Part shown: positions 13,177 to 24,359 of the stretch, piece after piece
Position numbering within the stretch: position 1 is the stretch's first letter
Layout of the letters: each line of letters starts with the position of its first letter
From: Hydractinia symbiolongicarpus
Lineage: Eukaryota; Cnidaria; Hydrozoa; Anthoathecata; Hydractiniidae
Assembly: GCF_029227915.1 (NCBI RefSeq)
Contig: NC_079875.1
Location: forward strand, 32,247,501 to 32,307,500
Reading direction: 5' to 3'
DNA length: 60,000 nucleotides
Notes under the pieces: generated by a model
The model's database searches: none
Seen by the model: only the letters and a program-made list of their open reading frames with translations
Told to the model about the DNA's origin: nothing
Translations under genes and position numbers: made by a program

Positions 13177-13483
13177 CTACCACGTTAAAAGTGTCAAATG
13201 GCAGTTAAAATTCCCAGAAAATCAAGTTGTAACTTTTTTAATAAGATTTCTTTTAAGATCATTTACGAGGTTTGTTTTGTTTTGGTTCATATGAATATAA
13301 AGAATTTTCTATTAAGCGCCTCTTTCTTTTAGAGGGAGAGAATACTTGTTACGTGGGGTGCTTTAATGAGGGAGACGCTAATAACAAATTATACTTCTAG
13401 GGTGATGTGTTGCAGCTTGTTTCGTTGATTCATTATTTTATCACTTTGACTGTTATAATATATGATTCCTTATCTCACCTTAG

Positions 13484-14104
13484 TTCCATCCATAGCAAGT
13501 GTTGACCCTGCATCTGTCTTTTTGGACGAAACAGAAGAAATAGGTATAATTTCTTATTCTGATTTCTGCGAAAGCACATGTCAGTTTCACAAAACTATTC
13601 TAATTTCTTATAGATACAAAAAAGAAAAGGCGCTCTCTGTCCCAGTTACCGCTTTGTTTTAGCACCTTAAACTGGTTAAAACACAATTTATTTGGTCAAC
13701 TTATAAAACCTGACTCAAATTTCCCAATTTTCGACGAGACACTAGGTATGTATGCTTAGCTTTGAGTGTATATTTGATAAGGAGTCGTCATGGCTCTCTT
13801 GATTGTTTAATACATCCTTTCTGTTATTATATCACAATAATTGTCAATAAATCGTCTTATCTCATCTTAGCTCTCCCTCCATAGCGACTGTTGACCCTTG
13901 ATCTGTCCATTTAGAAGAAAAAGAAGAAGGTATAATTTTGTCATTCCATGACCTGCCTTAGCAACAACCATAAAAAACTCCAGTTTTCTTCAGATAAAAG
14001 AAGACATTTAATGTATTTCTTGTGACTTATTCTATTTTTAATTTGTTTATTTATAGAACCTGTCCGTAGTATATTGCCAAGAATAAGCAACAACGACTCA
14101 TTAG
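13484..14104 (+). CDS. Set of phase-1 exons, partly decayed duplication
   Basis: Exon 13484-13543 (60 nt, VPSIASVDPASVFLDETEEI) lies between CCTTAG and GTATAA. Exon 13614-13745 (132 nt) lies between TTATAG and GTATGT and ends NFPIFDETLG. Exon 14057-14104 (48 nt, EPVRSILPRISNNDSLG) lies between TTATAG and GTATGT. Each is a multiple of three and phase 1 at both ends, so all three join in frame. A fourth block at about 13871-13930 copies the first exon (PSIATVDP, then stop) but carries a nonsense codon, indicating exon duplication followed by decay. The family is unknown. Confidence 0.45.
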
Positions 14105-14590
14105 GTATGTAATGTTTGACTTGGGTTGCCGGAAAAAACTTGGAAGACATAACCCATCCTCTTTTGTCACAACGCTACGTAAAAATGTTGCTCTTAAGAT
14201 ATGAGCTTATGATATACATATATTGAAACAGTTCAAAGATATTTATCAGGATTAAAATTTTCAAGGTGGCTCTCCTGTAAAAAAAATGGAAAAATGAAAA
14301 AAATGTTTTACCGATACTCAGGTACTTATTATTAAAGTTTCATAGCAACAGCCCTCCCTAGTAACCGGTTGGACGTATTTTCTAGGTCATTTTTCGGTCT
14401 TTTTCCTTCAAATTTTTAAAACACCCATTGGGAGCGTCCTGCAGCTATTTCTCCCTTTTTCCGCGCTAAATTCCATGAGTTAAAACCACATAGTTACTTT
14501 CAAATGCGAGCCTAGTTTTACATTTAGTGTTGAACTGCTGCTGATGATGGAGTCTTATATTGGTATAGAAAAGACCTTTACATTGAAATT

Positions 14591-15390
14591 ATGGGATCAG
14601 GTAAAAGATTTAAATTTGGGAGAGCTAGAAAAAGACGTTACTATGAGCGAAAAAATGTTTCTGGAACAGATTCAAGTGCACAAACACATGAGGAATTGAA
14701 CGAAAATCCAGATGAAAATACACAACAACCTGAAGATCCACATTCTAACTATGAATGCAACATACTGATCGACACAGACCTTCTGCTTGAGTTACTCTAC
14801 TTTGTAGCTAAATGCCCAAGCTGCACTTCTGCGATCAAAATTCAGCATGATGTAGAAAAGAAGAAAGGACTTTCGCATGCTCTGTTTCTAAAATGTAATA
14901 AATGTGATTGGGAAATGAATTTTAAAACTTCCTGTGAAGTATTACAAGAAGACAGAGGGAGAGGTAGGAAGTCATATGAAATCAACTATCGAGCCATTGT
15001 GGTCATATTGCCATGAAAACATTTTGCGCAATAATGAATATGCCACAACCAATGAACTTAGATTCTTTTGAATCCATGAATAAAGAATTACATAATTCTT
15101 ATGTTGCCACAGCCAGGAATTCAATGGTTAAAGCTGCAAATGAAATCAGAAAAGACATGCTGAAAGACAATTTTGATGACAATACAATTGTCAATAAAGA
15201 AGCAAGTACGGATGGATCTTGGCAGGGTCGAGGTTATGCATCCTTAAATGGAGTCATGACAGAGATATCACACGTGTCGACGTTGACGTTCTCTCAAAAT
15301 CTTGTAAATCATGCAATGTTTGGGAGAAGAGAAAGCAATCTGAGGGGTACACAAAGCCTATTGTTTGATCCTGAAAGTGATAAAATTTAA
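14591..15390 (+). pseudogene. Mutator-type transposase-domain remnant
   Basis: The first frame (14591-15016) has a basic start (GSGKRFKFGRARKRRYYERK) and a zinc-binding pair, CPSC and CNKC. The second frame (15013-15390) reads FCAIMNMPQPMNL and, further on, TDGSWQGRGYASLNGVMTEI. The latter is the D-containing strand typical of the mutator-like transposase domain common in invertebrate genomes. An alternative frame at the junction reads GHIAMKTFC, so a small deletion separates the two frames. The second frame ends prematurely at 15390 and the rest of the catalytic domain is missing. Inactive fragment. Confidence 0.65.
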
Positions 15391-16856
15391 GGAAAAATAA
15401 ATAGGAAAGTCATGTCGTCAAACAAACAAAAAAATTAAACCATGATTTGCAAGTATCAATTAAAAGAGACTGTCGTTAAGAAACTGACAGGTGGACATTA
15501 CTACCGCTTAAAAAAAGTTCAAATGTTACTATTTTGTGGTCCTTTTTTAGAATAGCTACTAGTAAAAAGGAATACGAATAAGAAGAACGATAGACACCAC
15601 AAAAGAAGATAATAGCTGACCAGTTTCAAAAGTGCTGTTCAAAGAAAAGGCAAAAATCGTATCATTGAAAAAAACAAAGGAAATCTGTAAAACAAAGGAA
15701 ATCCATCAATCAATTTCAAAAGCAGTAATACATGGTTCTCGTTCTGGAAGTGGTTAACTTGTTTTTGAACACTACGATTTTTTAGTAGAGATATGGGGTG
15801 GACCTGCCACTTCTAAACGATTGCCTTTTGGCATAAACAGTTCATTTTTTCTCACAGATAACACATGAGGAAATTAATGACAATAGCAGTAGACGATGAA
15901 AGAAACAATTAAATACTGTGTGTAAGATTGAGTCTCTTGCGAATGAGATAATCCATTGTTAACTCTTGGATTAGGTTGCTGGTAGATACTGTGGATAATA
16001 AATATTTTGTTGCCGTATATGTTGTTTAGTTTGATTCTCTTATCTCTTGAAGTAAAATTTGGTGGAATGCATCCCCTTTCATCCCTTTTTTAACATGCAA
16101 ATCTTTGAATAAAGGTGCAATGACTATTGAGAAATGCAAAGCATGTGTACTTTTTCATGTGAGAGTTCTTTAGCAAAACGGATGGCTATCTTTGATCGCT
16201 TGAGAGTGTACGTTTAAGCAAACACACTTTCCTAAACATGAGAATCGATGATTGATTTGCTTAGATGGATAACTTTTTTTATTTCACGCGACGGAAATGC
16301 GAAATGCAATGAGTTGATGACTAGTTTTCTTAATAATAGCCGTATTTTGTCTGTATCTGCTCGGGCCATTATGTTCTCTATAAGTGATAACTAGTACTTA
16401 TGTATACTAAAATAGGTTTTCAATATAATTATTAAGCCCCAGTAACTTATTAACACTTATTTGCATGTAATGTAAAAAAGAATATTTCTTAAAACTTTTG
16501 TTATTTGACTACATATTTGTCGTAAAAATCTAATTTTGTTAATTTATAAAAAAAGTAATAATTTAAAGAGTTACGTCATTTTTTTTTTTTAAGTAGAATA
16601 CTGGATTTTAGTCATTTTCAAGGGAAATACTATCGATGTTTCAAATTTACACTTAACAGTATGTACTTTTATTTAAAAAGTTTGTGAACTCCCGAAATGA
16701 TTAATTGAATGCAAGTAAACCTGACTTTTGCCAAGACTGCGCAGAATTAGGATCGATCTCAATTTTCCTGATGCTTGTTTAAAAAGGTGTTAATGTTAAA
16801 GTCATCTTTTCAGTCCTTATTCGAATCAAAATATCCCAAACGATTTTGCCCATTAA
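15391..16856. other. Non-coding stretch
   Basis: AT-rich with no coding block, splice-bounded exon or repeat array that I can support. Confidence 0.45.
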
Positions 16857-17182
16857 CAAAAACGTCAAGAATGCGTTGAAATTGCCAAAGATGCAACAAT
16901 TCAAAAAAAAGACATTGTATTGTTTAACAAAGAACAATCAGCAAATGATTCTTCCAAATATCAAAGTAAACAAGATAACAAAAAAGACAAACCTTCGTCT
17001 CGCTGCAGCCATTGTGATGTTAATGTTATTAAGGAAAATTACTTCAGACATTAAAAGAAATGCGCTGCAATGACAAATGGTCTGTTCCACTGTCATTACT
17101 TGAAGTGGAGGAGCATGAAAACTACAATCTTGTTTTTTTTTGGACAGAATTGTTGCAAAATTTAGAAACAACAGTATTCTAA
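16857..17182 (+). pseudogene. Zinc-finger protein fragment, frameshifted
   Basis: The frame from 16857 reads QKRQECVEIAKDATIQKKDI and reaches a CSHCDVNVIKENYFRH block (C-x2-C then H). It then hits a stop just after the histidine. A one-base shift continues as EMRC and NDKWSVPLSLLEVEEHENYN to a stop at 17182. The C-x2-C...H...C spacing suggests one zinc finger. Neighbouring genes give no functional clue and it is probably a transposon-derived remnant. Confidence 0.4.
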
Positions 17183-18967
17183 ACTCGTTTTGTTGTAGTG
17201 TGAGGTGTAGTTTATGTATGATATGTTGAATGATTTTATACTTGTTTTTAACTGTTTTTAACATTATTTATTTGCTTTTAGACTTGAGGATGGATAATGT
17301 TTATCCGAAATATATTGTCAATAAATAATAAACATACTCATTGTTGGTCCTAATATTGGTACAAATTAAAATACCTCTTTTTTTCTCCTTAACTAGGTTA
17401 AAAGTCATACATTTTAGCCATATGTTATACTGTTTACTCTTCCGTACAAACAAGACAACATTAAATAAGGAAATCCTAAAAGTGCATTAACAAGGACAAA
17501 TACTTCTTCACTAACAGTTGGGCATACGATTGTTTCTCGCATTACTTGGCAAGAAACTCATTTCTAATGATGTTCTGGTCCAGGAGGGCTGCCAAGTCAT
17601 CCGTTTTCATAGCTTTCATAATATTTTGAATGTTTAAAACTTCACTAGATGCGGTACTGGCATCTAATCTCCCTCCATCAACTGACAGGTATCGAAAAAT
17701 GCGTTTCTTGAATACACTTTTCCGTGGCCATACATGTAGACTGTTTTATGTGTTTTTTATTTTAATTCGGTACATATCCTTTTCTAAAAGCGCTTCCCTA
17801 AATTCTTTACAATGATGCCTTCATTAGACTTTACGCACATTAAAAACTTGTCTAGTTCTCCCGATAGTTCATCTTTCTTCTCCAAAAACATTCTATCTCG
17901 CAACTTATTTGAAAAACATAAAAACTTATTTGACAAGAAGGTAATTCAAGTTGTGCCGCATTCCAGCCTTTAAACTTTTATATTCTATCATTGTTACGAT
18001 ATAAATGGCATTGCACAGATCTTCAAAATTGTCCCTAACAAACGAACTAATGTCAGAAAAACCTGCCATAGTCTTGAGCGTTTCATACAAACTTCCTAGT
18101 TGGCGCATATCTGCTCAAAACTCTTAAGAATAGAAGCACAACGAGTTGTGCCTAAAAAGGAGTCCAGATGATACTTATTACTTTTTCTCTTCGAATCTCT
18201 TAAAAAGACCTGAGTCTTGGAATACGCCTGAGTTTAAGATCATTTGACACTCGGTTACCTGATTTATGCCCATAACACATGTGGAAAGCTACAGCCAGGG
18301 TTACAAGTCCTGGCGCGCAGATAGTTGTTTGCTTCTTAAACACATTCTCTAAAGAATAATTTTAAATTTATCCGTTTAAGGATATTCACGTTATGATAAG
18401 TTTTATTTATCTCATTTGTACCTATTCAATTCATTTTGAATTGCTTTAATATTTATCTGTCGCTGTTGTATTTTTCTGCCTTTTACGGTCAATGTTTTAG
18501 GAAATCCTTGCAAAAAGGGGGATTTTGCTTTTTAGAAAAATCTCTAGAGGGTTGCAACCTCTAACTATAGTAGAACCAGCTGTCATTAGACAAGAAATAT
18601 CATTACAGCTAGCTGTTTTGTCACCTCATCATCATTGTCTTTTTATGACGCTGCAATTTTGCAAACATTTTGCCACAGCGTTGTTTAGGATTTCATAAAG
18701 AGCATACTTTCAAAAATCTTGCGAATCTCTCTTGACTAAAGAAACAATATATGCTGGAATATTTGGAACGTGAATGCTAAAGAGATGATGTAAACACACA
18801 GTTCCACCGCCAAGCAAAGTGTTAAAATCCCGTTGGTTTACCATAAGATAAAATGTAAAGTAGCTGTCAAAAAAGGCATGTTAAAAAATAGTGGCATGTT
18901 AGCGGTAGCAAAGAGGTACTTCATTAAAAAAACCATATTTAAGTGAGTAACCTTGATTAAAAATCCT
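17183..18967. other. Mostly non-coding, traces of minus-strand coding
   Basis: Short minus-strand stretches look coding-like (18108-17926 with AGFSDISSFVRDNFEDLCNA, about 18330-18240 with VAFHMCYGHKSGNRVS, about 17620-17560 with DDLAALLDQNIIRNEFLAK). They are separated by stops and shifts. I read this as an old degraded transposon gene of unrecognised type, not a live gene. Confidence 0.3.
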
Positions 18968-18989
18968 TTATTTAACGTCATCTATGCAT

Positions 18990-19292
18990 AAATCGAAAAG
19001 ATATAATACTTGGGATGTTTTCAGTTCGGTAAGTTTCCGTATCTTAGTTATAAAACTGTAGTCTATGTTACGTACTGACTTGTACCAGTTTGTTTGCGTT
19101 TTAAAACGCAAACAAACAAACGCAAACGCAAACTCGTAAACCCGTAAACAAACAAAACTCGCGGCTTTTCTCGACAAAGAAGACATATTTTTTTCGGCAA
19201 CATCAAAGATTTTTTTCGGCGACATCAAAGGAAAATGACGATATCAACTTTGCCTGTTACAGACACACGGAACTGGCTTATTATTATAGAGA
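18990..19292 (-). mobile_element. Helitron 5' fragment (same family as copy 2)
   Basis: On the minus strand it starts at 19292 with A|TCTCTATAATAATAAGCCAG, then GTGTGTCTGTAACAGGCAAA and CCTTTGATGTCGCCGAAAA. The same two blocks, in the same order, follow the 5' end of the 33957 Helitron, so both belong to one family. No Rep/helicase coding follows. The 86-codon frame 18968-19228 lies inside this terminus and is not regarded as a gene. Confidence 0.6.
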
Positions 19293-19910
19293 TATTAGTG
19301 AATTCCTAGAACACAAGCCCGTTTCATATTTCTTTGTTTACGAAAAGTGTTTAATTATATGTTCGTAGAGTCCCTTCATAATTATTTTCGTTTTCTTGAA
19401 CTTTAATAATGATTTCCTATTTTGATAAAAATATTTTCCCCTAAATCAAAAACTATGCTAAAAGTATTTTCCCCTAAAACTACATATTTTGATAATTTTT
19501 TAAGGTTACAAAGTTGTCGCCGTTATTCCAAAAAGCATATTTTTATGGTACAACACATTGCATTCAAGAGAAATCCAATATGTTCTATCTCTTCATAGAT
19601 ATGTAGCTAATGCTGTTTAAATGCTGTTTAAATGCGATCTGTGATCTTGAATACGACAAGCATTTGCAACAATATTTGTAGTGCAATACCTTAGATGGTT
19701 TACGTCAGTACATAATTTTGTTTTAAGTGTATCTACAAACTTTTATACTAAAAATATTAAAAACAATGATAATTACATATTTACATCAATAAGTGCCTAA
19801 AAGAAAGTCTTTAAGATAAAAATTTTAAGTGACACTCTTTCTGAAGAGGTTTAGCATTTTAGTCTCTAGTTGGTTATTTAGTGATTGTGTTCTCTTAAAT
19901 AATAGGTATT

Positions 19911-20330
19911 TTCTTCAAACGCAGCTTATTATCTTCAAACGCAGCTTATTTTCTTCAAACGCAGCTTATTTTCTTCAAACGCAGCTTATTTTCTTCAAAC
20001 GCAGCTTATTTTCTTCAAACGCAGCTTATTTTCTTCAAACGCAGCTTATTTTCTTCAAACGCAGCTTATTTTCTTCAAACGCAGCTTATTTTCTTTAAAC
20101 GCAGCTTATTTTCTTTAAACGCAGCTTACTTTCTTCAAACGCAGCTTACTTTCTTTAAACGCAGCTTATTTTCTTCAAACGCAGCTTATTTCTTCAAACG
20201 CAGCTTATTTTCTTTAAACGCAGCTTATTTTCTTTAAACGCAGCTTATTTTCTTCAAACGCAGCTTATTTTCTTTAAACGCAGCTTATTTTCTTTAAACG
20301 CAGCTTATTTTCTTCAAACGCAGCTTATTT
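19911..20330 (+). repeat. 20-bp satellite, about 21 copies
   Basis: Head-to-tail copies of TTCTTCAAACGCAGCTTATT fill 420 bp with only occasional C/T changes and one single-base deletion near 20190. The near-identity implies recent expansion or homogenisation. A 20-nt unit shifts frame with each copy, so the open frame across it (19829-20098) is a by-product. Confidence 0.95.
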
Positions 20331-20339
20331 TAATGCGTC

Positions 20340-21215
20340 TTTTAATTAGTGCGAATAGCCCTTTTTTTCAAATTTCCTTATTTTATTTCCTCTAATTTTT
20401 AGTGCGAAACTCTTTTTACTCATTTTTGTTTTTCTTCTAATTACACCTCAGATTTCTTCTAATTATAGTGCGAACCAGATAATTTAGGGGAACTGTTTTC
20501 GTTATTGGATTGGAACTCCCCGCCAAATATTGTTTTTTGACATCGAATCAAAGTTTATTTAACGGAAAGGCGAGCTGCGTACTGCACGGCACGGCTGCTG
20601 AATAAAAGTTCATGATAACAGTGTTGATTTTGAAGACCAGACCAGACTGACTGAATTGGTCTGCTTCATAATAAATCAATTTACATGTTACAGCCATCAG
20701 GATAATAAAAAGTCCTAAAACAAAGTCTAAGGTTGTTTTGATATTGAAAATATTCGTAGAGTTCAGTACCTGCAGAATAATTAAACAAGAAAATGCCTGT
20801 TCGATTTGTTATTGAATGTTTCCGGTCTGTATATTTAATAAATTTGGCGCCATCTCATCATAACAAACTTTATCTTTCGTAGCTCGTAGTTTGTTGTGAA
20901 AAAGAGATTTAAAACATGAAAAAAATGTTGTTGTTGGTCATGACAAAGTCAAATATCTTATTTTAACGTTTACTGGTAAGTAGCTACATCTAAAATCTAC
21001 TTATATTTACCCCACACAGACATGGAAATTCTGTAAAATTGTTGTTTGGAAGATATATAGATACATAGTCGTAAAGAAAAAAAATAAAAAAATACAAAAT
21101 AAAACATATTTTTTTCCTCTGTTTTATTGCGAAATTAAATTTTCGAAAAAAAATGATTTATTTCTTATAATTATTAGTGCGATAAAAATAAATTTTTTTT
21201 TCGATCGCACTAAAT
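20340..21215. other. AT-rich region with TAGTGCGA repeats
   Basis: The motif TAGTGCGA appears near 20347, 20400, 20466 and 21175. It also appears inverted (TCGCACTA) at about 21203, where it pairs with the 21175 copy as a short hairpin (TTAGTGCGAT / ATCGCACTAA). This looks like the subterminal repeats of a small DNA element flanking or containing the satellite's right side. No gene. Confidence 0.4.
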
Positions 21216-21589
21216 TAGATGGAACGACGATAATATTGGAATTACGGTAGACCCGGGGAAAAAAATCTGACGAACGCCGTTTTTGTTTGGAAGTGATAAT
21301 GTCAGGTTTGTAGGTCTCCTTCTCACCTTTTTTTCTTCTATATACTTTGTATTTATGCTAAATGCAGTTAGGTTAGCTACACCTTTTATTGCTGTCATGA
21401 AAACTTATTCTACAAATTAAAACGACAGACTGTTTCCTGTGTTTTTATTTAAACTGAAGCTGCGATAACCTTCTTATGAAAAGGGTATTACGCCTATACA
21501 GATGTGTAACATGGTTTAACTGTACTAAGCTCTCCATTCGAATGTTTTGTGATGTTAAGCTCTCCTCTGTGCGCGTGGTTAGTAATCAA

Positions 21590-22640
21590 AAATCAAAATG
21601 GCGAAACATAGACGTGAATTTAAACACTATCGAGAATTATATTCTGAATGGAAAGTATCCAGAAGGGATGAAAGACAAAGGACTGAAAAGGAATTTTAAA
21701 AAAATCGTGTAAACATTTTTCAATTGTGGATGGTAATTTTACATACAAACAAAATCGAAGGGTAATCTTTGAAGGTAAACAAAAGCAGAACATAATTCAT
21801 GATGTCCATGAGGGAATAAACGAGAACCCTAGCATTGGTAGCGGTAGCATTGAGTGGGCATCGAGTTGTAGTTGATGTGTTTAATCTTCCAGAGGTGAAT
21901 GGTTATAAACACTTAATTGATTACTTTTTAAAATGGTCGGAAGCCAAACCTGTCAAGGACAAAAGTGCTTCCATTGTCGCTAGATTTTTGTATGACGTGA
22001 TGTGTCGCCACGGGTGCTTTAAGACCCAAATCAATGATCGAGGTAAAGAATTCGTAAAGGAGGTTTCAGATGCATTGCTCGAGTTAACAGGTACCGATCA
22101 ACGAATAACTTTCAGCCTACCACCGACAATCGAATGGCCAATGCGAGATACAAATAGAACAATAAAAGATTCATTAGTATATGTTTTGGAAGAGAATTCA
22201 AAAAAATAGCCTGACGTTATTGAAGGTGTTCCTTTCGCGCACCGTGTAAGTATTCACTTCTCAACTAAATTTTCGCCATTTTTTACTGTACAACCGCCAA
22301 CCCGCCCAACCGATTGATATCAAGTATAACCTAATCAAGGAATCTATCGAAACTGATTATCCCTGTGATTTCGAAACATGTAGAGCATTTTTGAGTTCAA
22401 GTTCTAAAATTCGAGATGCAGCTCACAACGCAGCCAGCCAAAATATCAAAAAGGCCCAAAAGAAGCAGCAGAAAGCCTACGACAAACGACGCAACAAACC
22501 AGAATTGACGTTACAAATTGAATCAAAGGTTACTTCGTCAGAATCTAAAACGGAAGGACAGAAAAGGTGGGAAGTTTAATTACAAATGGATCGGTCTATA
22601 CACCATACAATCCATCCACATGGCGTGTGCGCACTTACCA
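21590..22640 (+). pseudogene. Ty3/Gypsy integrase remnant
   Basis: It begins with a short N-terminal block (NLNTIENYILNGKYPEGMKD), then the zinc-finger region reduced to an IIHDVHEG stub. Frame 21835-22209 is an integrase core with HLIDYFLKWSEAKPVKDKSA, RHGCFKTQINDRGKEFV and LTGTDQRITFSLPP, including the second catalytic Asp in QINDRG. The third catalytic segment is altered (IEWPMRDTNRTIKDSL). Later frames give DAAHNAASQNIKKAQ and a tail GKFNYKWIG-type segment near 22570-22620. Several frameshifts and stops break it, and no gag, protease or reverse transcriptase lies upstream. It is a 5'-truncated, dead copy. Confidence 0.75.
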
Positions 22641-22720
22641 AATAGAAAGGAGTAACCTTGAAGAACAAATACAATGTCAGTCTGCTGCTAAAATCATTTT
22701 ATTCGAACGAAGAACTCGTT

Positions 22721-22885
22721 GAAGATCCCGTGTCTCAACCAACCAGAATCGTTGAAGATCCCGTGTCTCAACAACCAGAATCGTTGAAGATCCCGTGTCT
22801 CAACCAACCAGAATGGTTGAAGATCCCGTGTCCCAACCAACCAGAATCATTGAACATATCGTGTCTCAACCAGTCGGGATCGTTG
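22721..22885 (+). repeat. 33-bp coding minisatellite, five copies
   Basis: Five copies of a 33-bp unit that starts GAAGATCCCGTGTCTCAACC encode an 11-residue repeat VEDPVSQPTRI in one frame. One copy has a 3-bp loss (CAACAACCAGAA). It lies between the Gypsy integrase tail and the F-box-like module. Confidence 0.9.
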
Positions 22886-22894
22886 GATCTTACA

Positions 22895-23250
22895 CAGTAA
22901 AGGCAACGAAAAATCTTTATCAACTTCCAAATAAAATAGTTTTAATGATTTTGGAACTAGCAACAGCAAACCAAGATGTAATCACGTATACCGCGTTATT
23001 AAATACAATCCATTGTCAAAGAAAAACAAAATGTTATTTTGCCTTGCGTATACCTTGATTTCTACGACGACGTACTCGAACGTCTCCCAAGGAGAAAAAA
23101 TAAAATCAAAGTTAGCATAAATAAACTGTCAAGGCATTTCGACCTTGGTAGTGGTGCAATCGACGCTGTTCGCACATCAATTCGAAACAAGAATTGGAAG
23201 TCAGATTGGTTGGTTTATAGTTATTATTTATATAGTGTTTTGGAGGAAAA
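22895..23250 (+). pseudogene. F-box-like module at Gypsy 3' end
   Basis: Two adjacent frames give NLYQLPNKIVLMILELATAN followed by a C-terminal block VYLDFYDDVLERLPRRKNKI and WKSDWLVYSYYLYSVLEEKA. The LPNxIVxxILxxA start is the F-box helix pattern, and the IDF-DDVLExLPRR block is the companion segment seen with F-box-like tails in invertebrate repeat proteins. One frameshift near 23040 separates them. The position directly after the Gypsy integrase suggests the module was the retrotransposon's own 3' coding end, though capture of a host F-box is also possible. Confidence 0.5.
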
Positions 23251-23288
23251 AGCTGGTAGTGAATACTACACAGTATTCACTACCAGCT
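23251..23288. other. Perfect 17-bp hairpin
   Basis: The arm AGCTGGTAGTGAATACT (23251-23267) is followed after the 4-nt loop ACAC by its exact reverse complement (23272-23288). It sits at the junction between the F-box-like remnant and the hAT transposase remnant, so it may mark a mobile-element boundary. Confidence 0.85.
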
Positions 23289-23289
23289 G

Positions 23290-23831
23290 TAATGTTAATT
23301 AATTCTTTAAAAGATTGCATTAGAGACAATATTGACACCTATCATGAAAAATGGTTTTTACTTGCAGAGGAATTAGCTAAAAAAATAAACATAACAATTA
23401 GTGTTCCTCGAACTGCTAAAAACAAGTGCACAGGCCAAATTATACTTATTCTGATGTTTCAGATTACTTTAAAAAGGCCATAACTATCCCTCTTATTGAC
23501 CATGTGATTTCTGAGCTAAACGATCGATTTGATCATTCTGTGACTGCATGTCATGGTCTAGTGATCATACCATCCAAACTTTTACATCTCCTTGCATATG
23601 AAAAAGAACACTCTTCTAAATTGCCATGGAAAAGTCAATTTGACACATTTGTAAATTTCTATTTTAACGACTTTCCCAACCCTTTAACTATTTCAAATGA
23701 GCTAGAGGTGTGGGTAACCTTTTGGCAAAAGATGGAAAAAGAAAATCCTGAATCCATTCCAAACTCCATTGAAGCTACTCTTAAAGCTTTCCCTCGTGCA
23801 GATGGAGTCTTTAGCAACATAGAGGTAGCCC
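23290..23831 (+). pseudogene. hAT transposase, 5' portion (split gene)
   Basis: Two overlapping frames read YHEKWFLLAEELAKKINITI (to about 23450) and then DYFKKAITIPLIDHVISELN onward to ANSIEATLKAF-type sequence ending in GVFSNIEVA. This is the middle part of a TTF/ZMYM-type hAT transposase, broken by a shift near 23440. It stops where the CAGGGGCGGATTCAG terminus begins at 23832. Its C-terminal part continues in frame at 31979 after 8.1 kb, so the two halves were one gene before the insertion. Confidence 0.8.
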
Positions 23832-24359
23832 CAGGGGCGGATTCAGTGTACGTCAGCGCCGTCACGCGACTGACATAATTTTTACTAGAAATCGTAAAAA
23901 ATGATAGGGTGCTCTGATTCCGCAGGCCCTGCGACCGTTGAGCTTTATTTTACGGTCCTTCCTCTTCTGTGACTGAGTTAATAAATACGGCAAAAAGCGA
24001 CTGACATCCGAAGGATTTTCATGCAAATTGATTGGCTTGCCGGCCGAAATAACGTATTCGGATTGGTTACAAAAACCTGACTGCTTTGACCCATATTTAC
24101 GGTATTCGAGGTGCGATTCAGCCTGTATTTTCTTATAGTTATTAGAACTTTTATAAACCGATACCGTGTAATTAAAATTTCGGACCAAACGAAAGCAATT
24201 AGTGTTTTTTTTTCGGACCAAATGAAAGCAATCAAAGGCTTTTCGGACCAAATGAAAGCATGCAAGACTAATAAGCAACCGGGCATGGTGACTCATGACA
24301 CGTGTGCTGCAATGAGATGCAATAATTTATTAATGTGCAAGAAATATACGTAAAGTTAT

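Noticed and set aside
18968-19228. 86-codon minus-strand frame
   Set aside because: It coincides with the Helitron 5' terminal sequence (CCTTTGATGTCGCCG block), which is non-coding in the autonomous copy.
19829-20098. Open frame across the 20-bp satellite
   Set aside because: It exists only because the tandem repeat lacks stops in the cycled frames. Not a gene.
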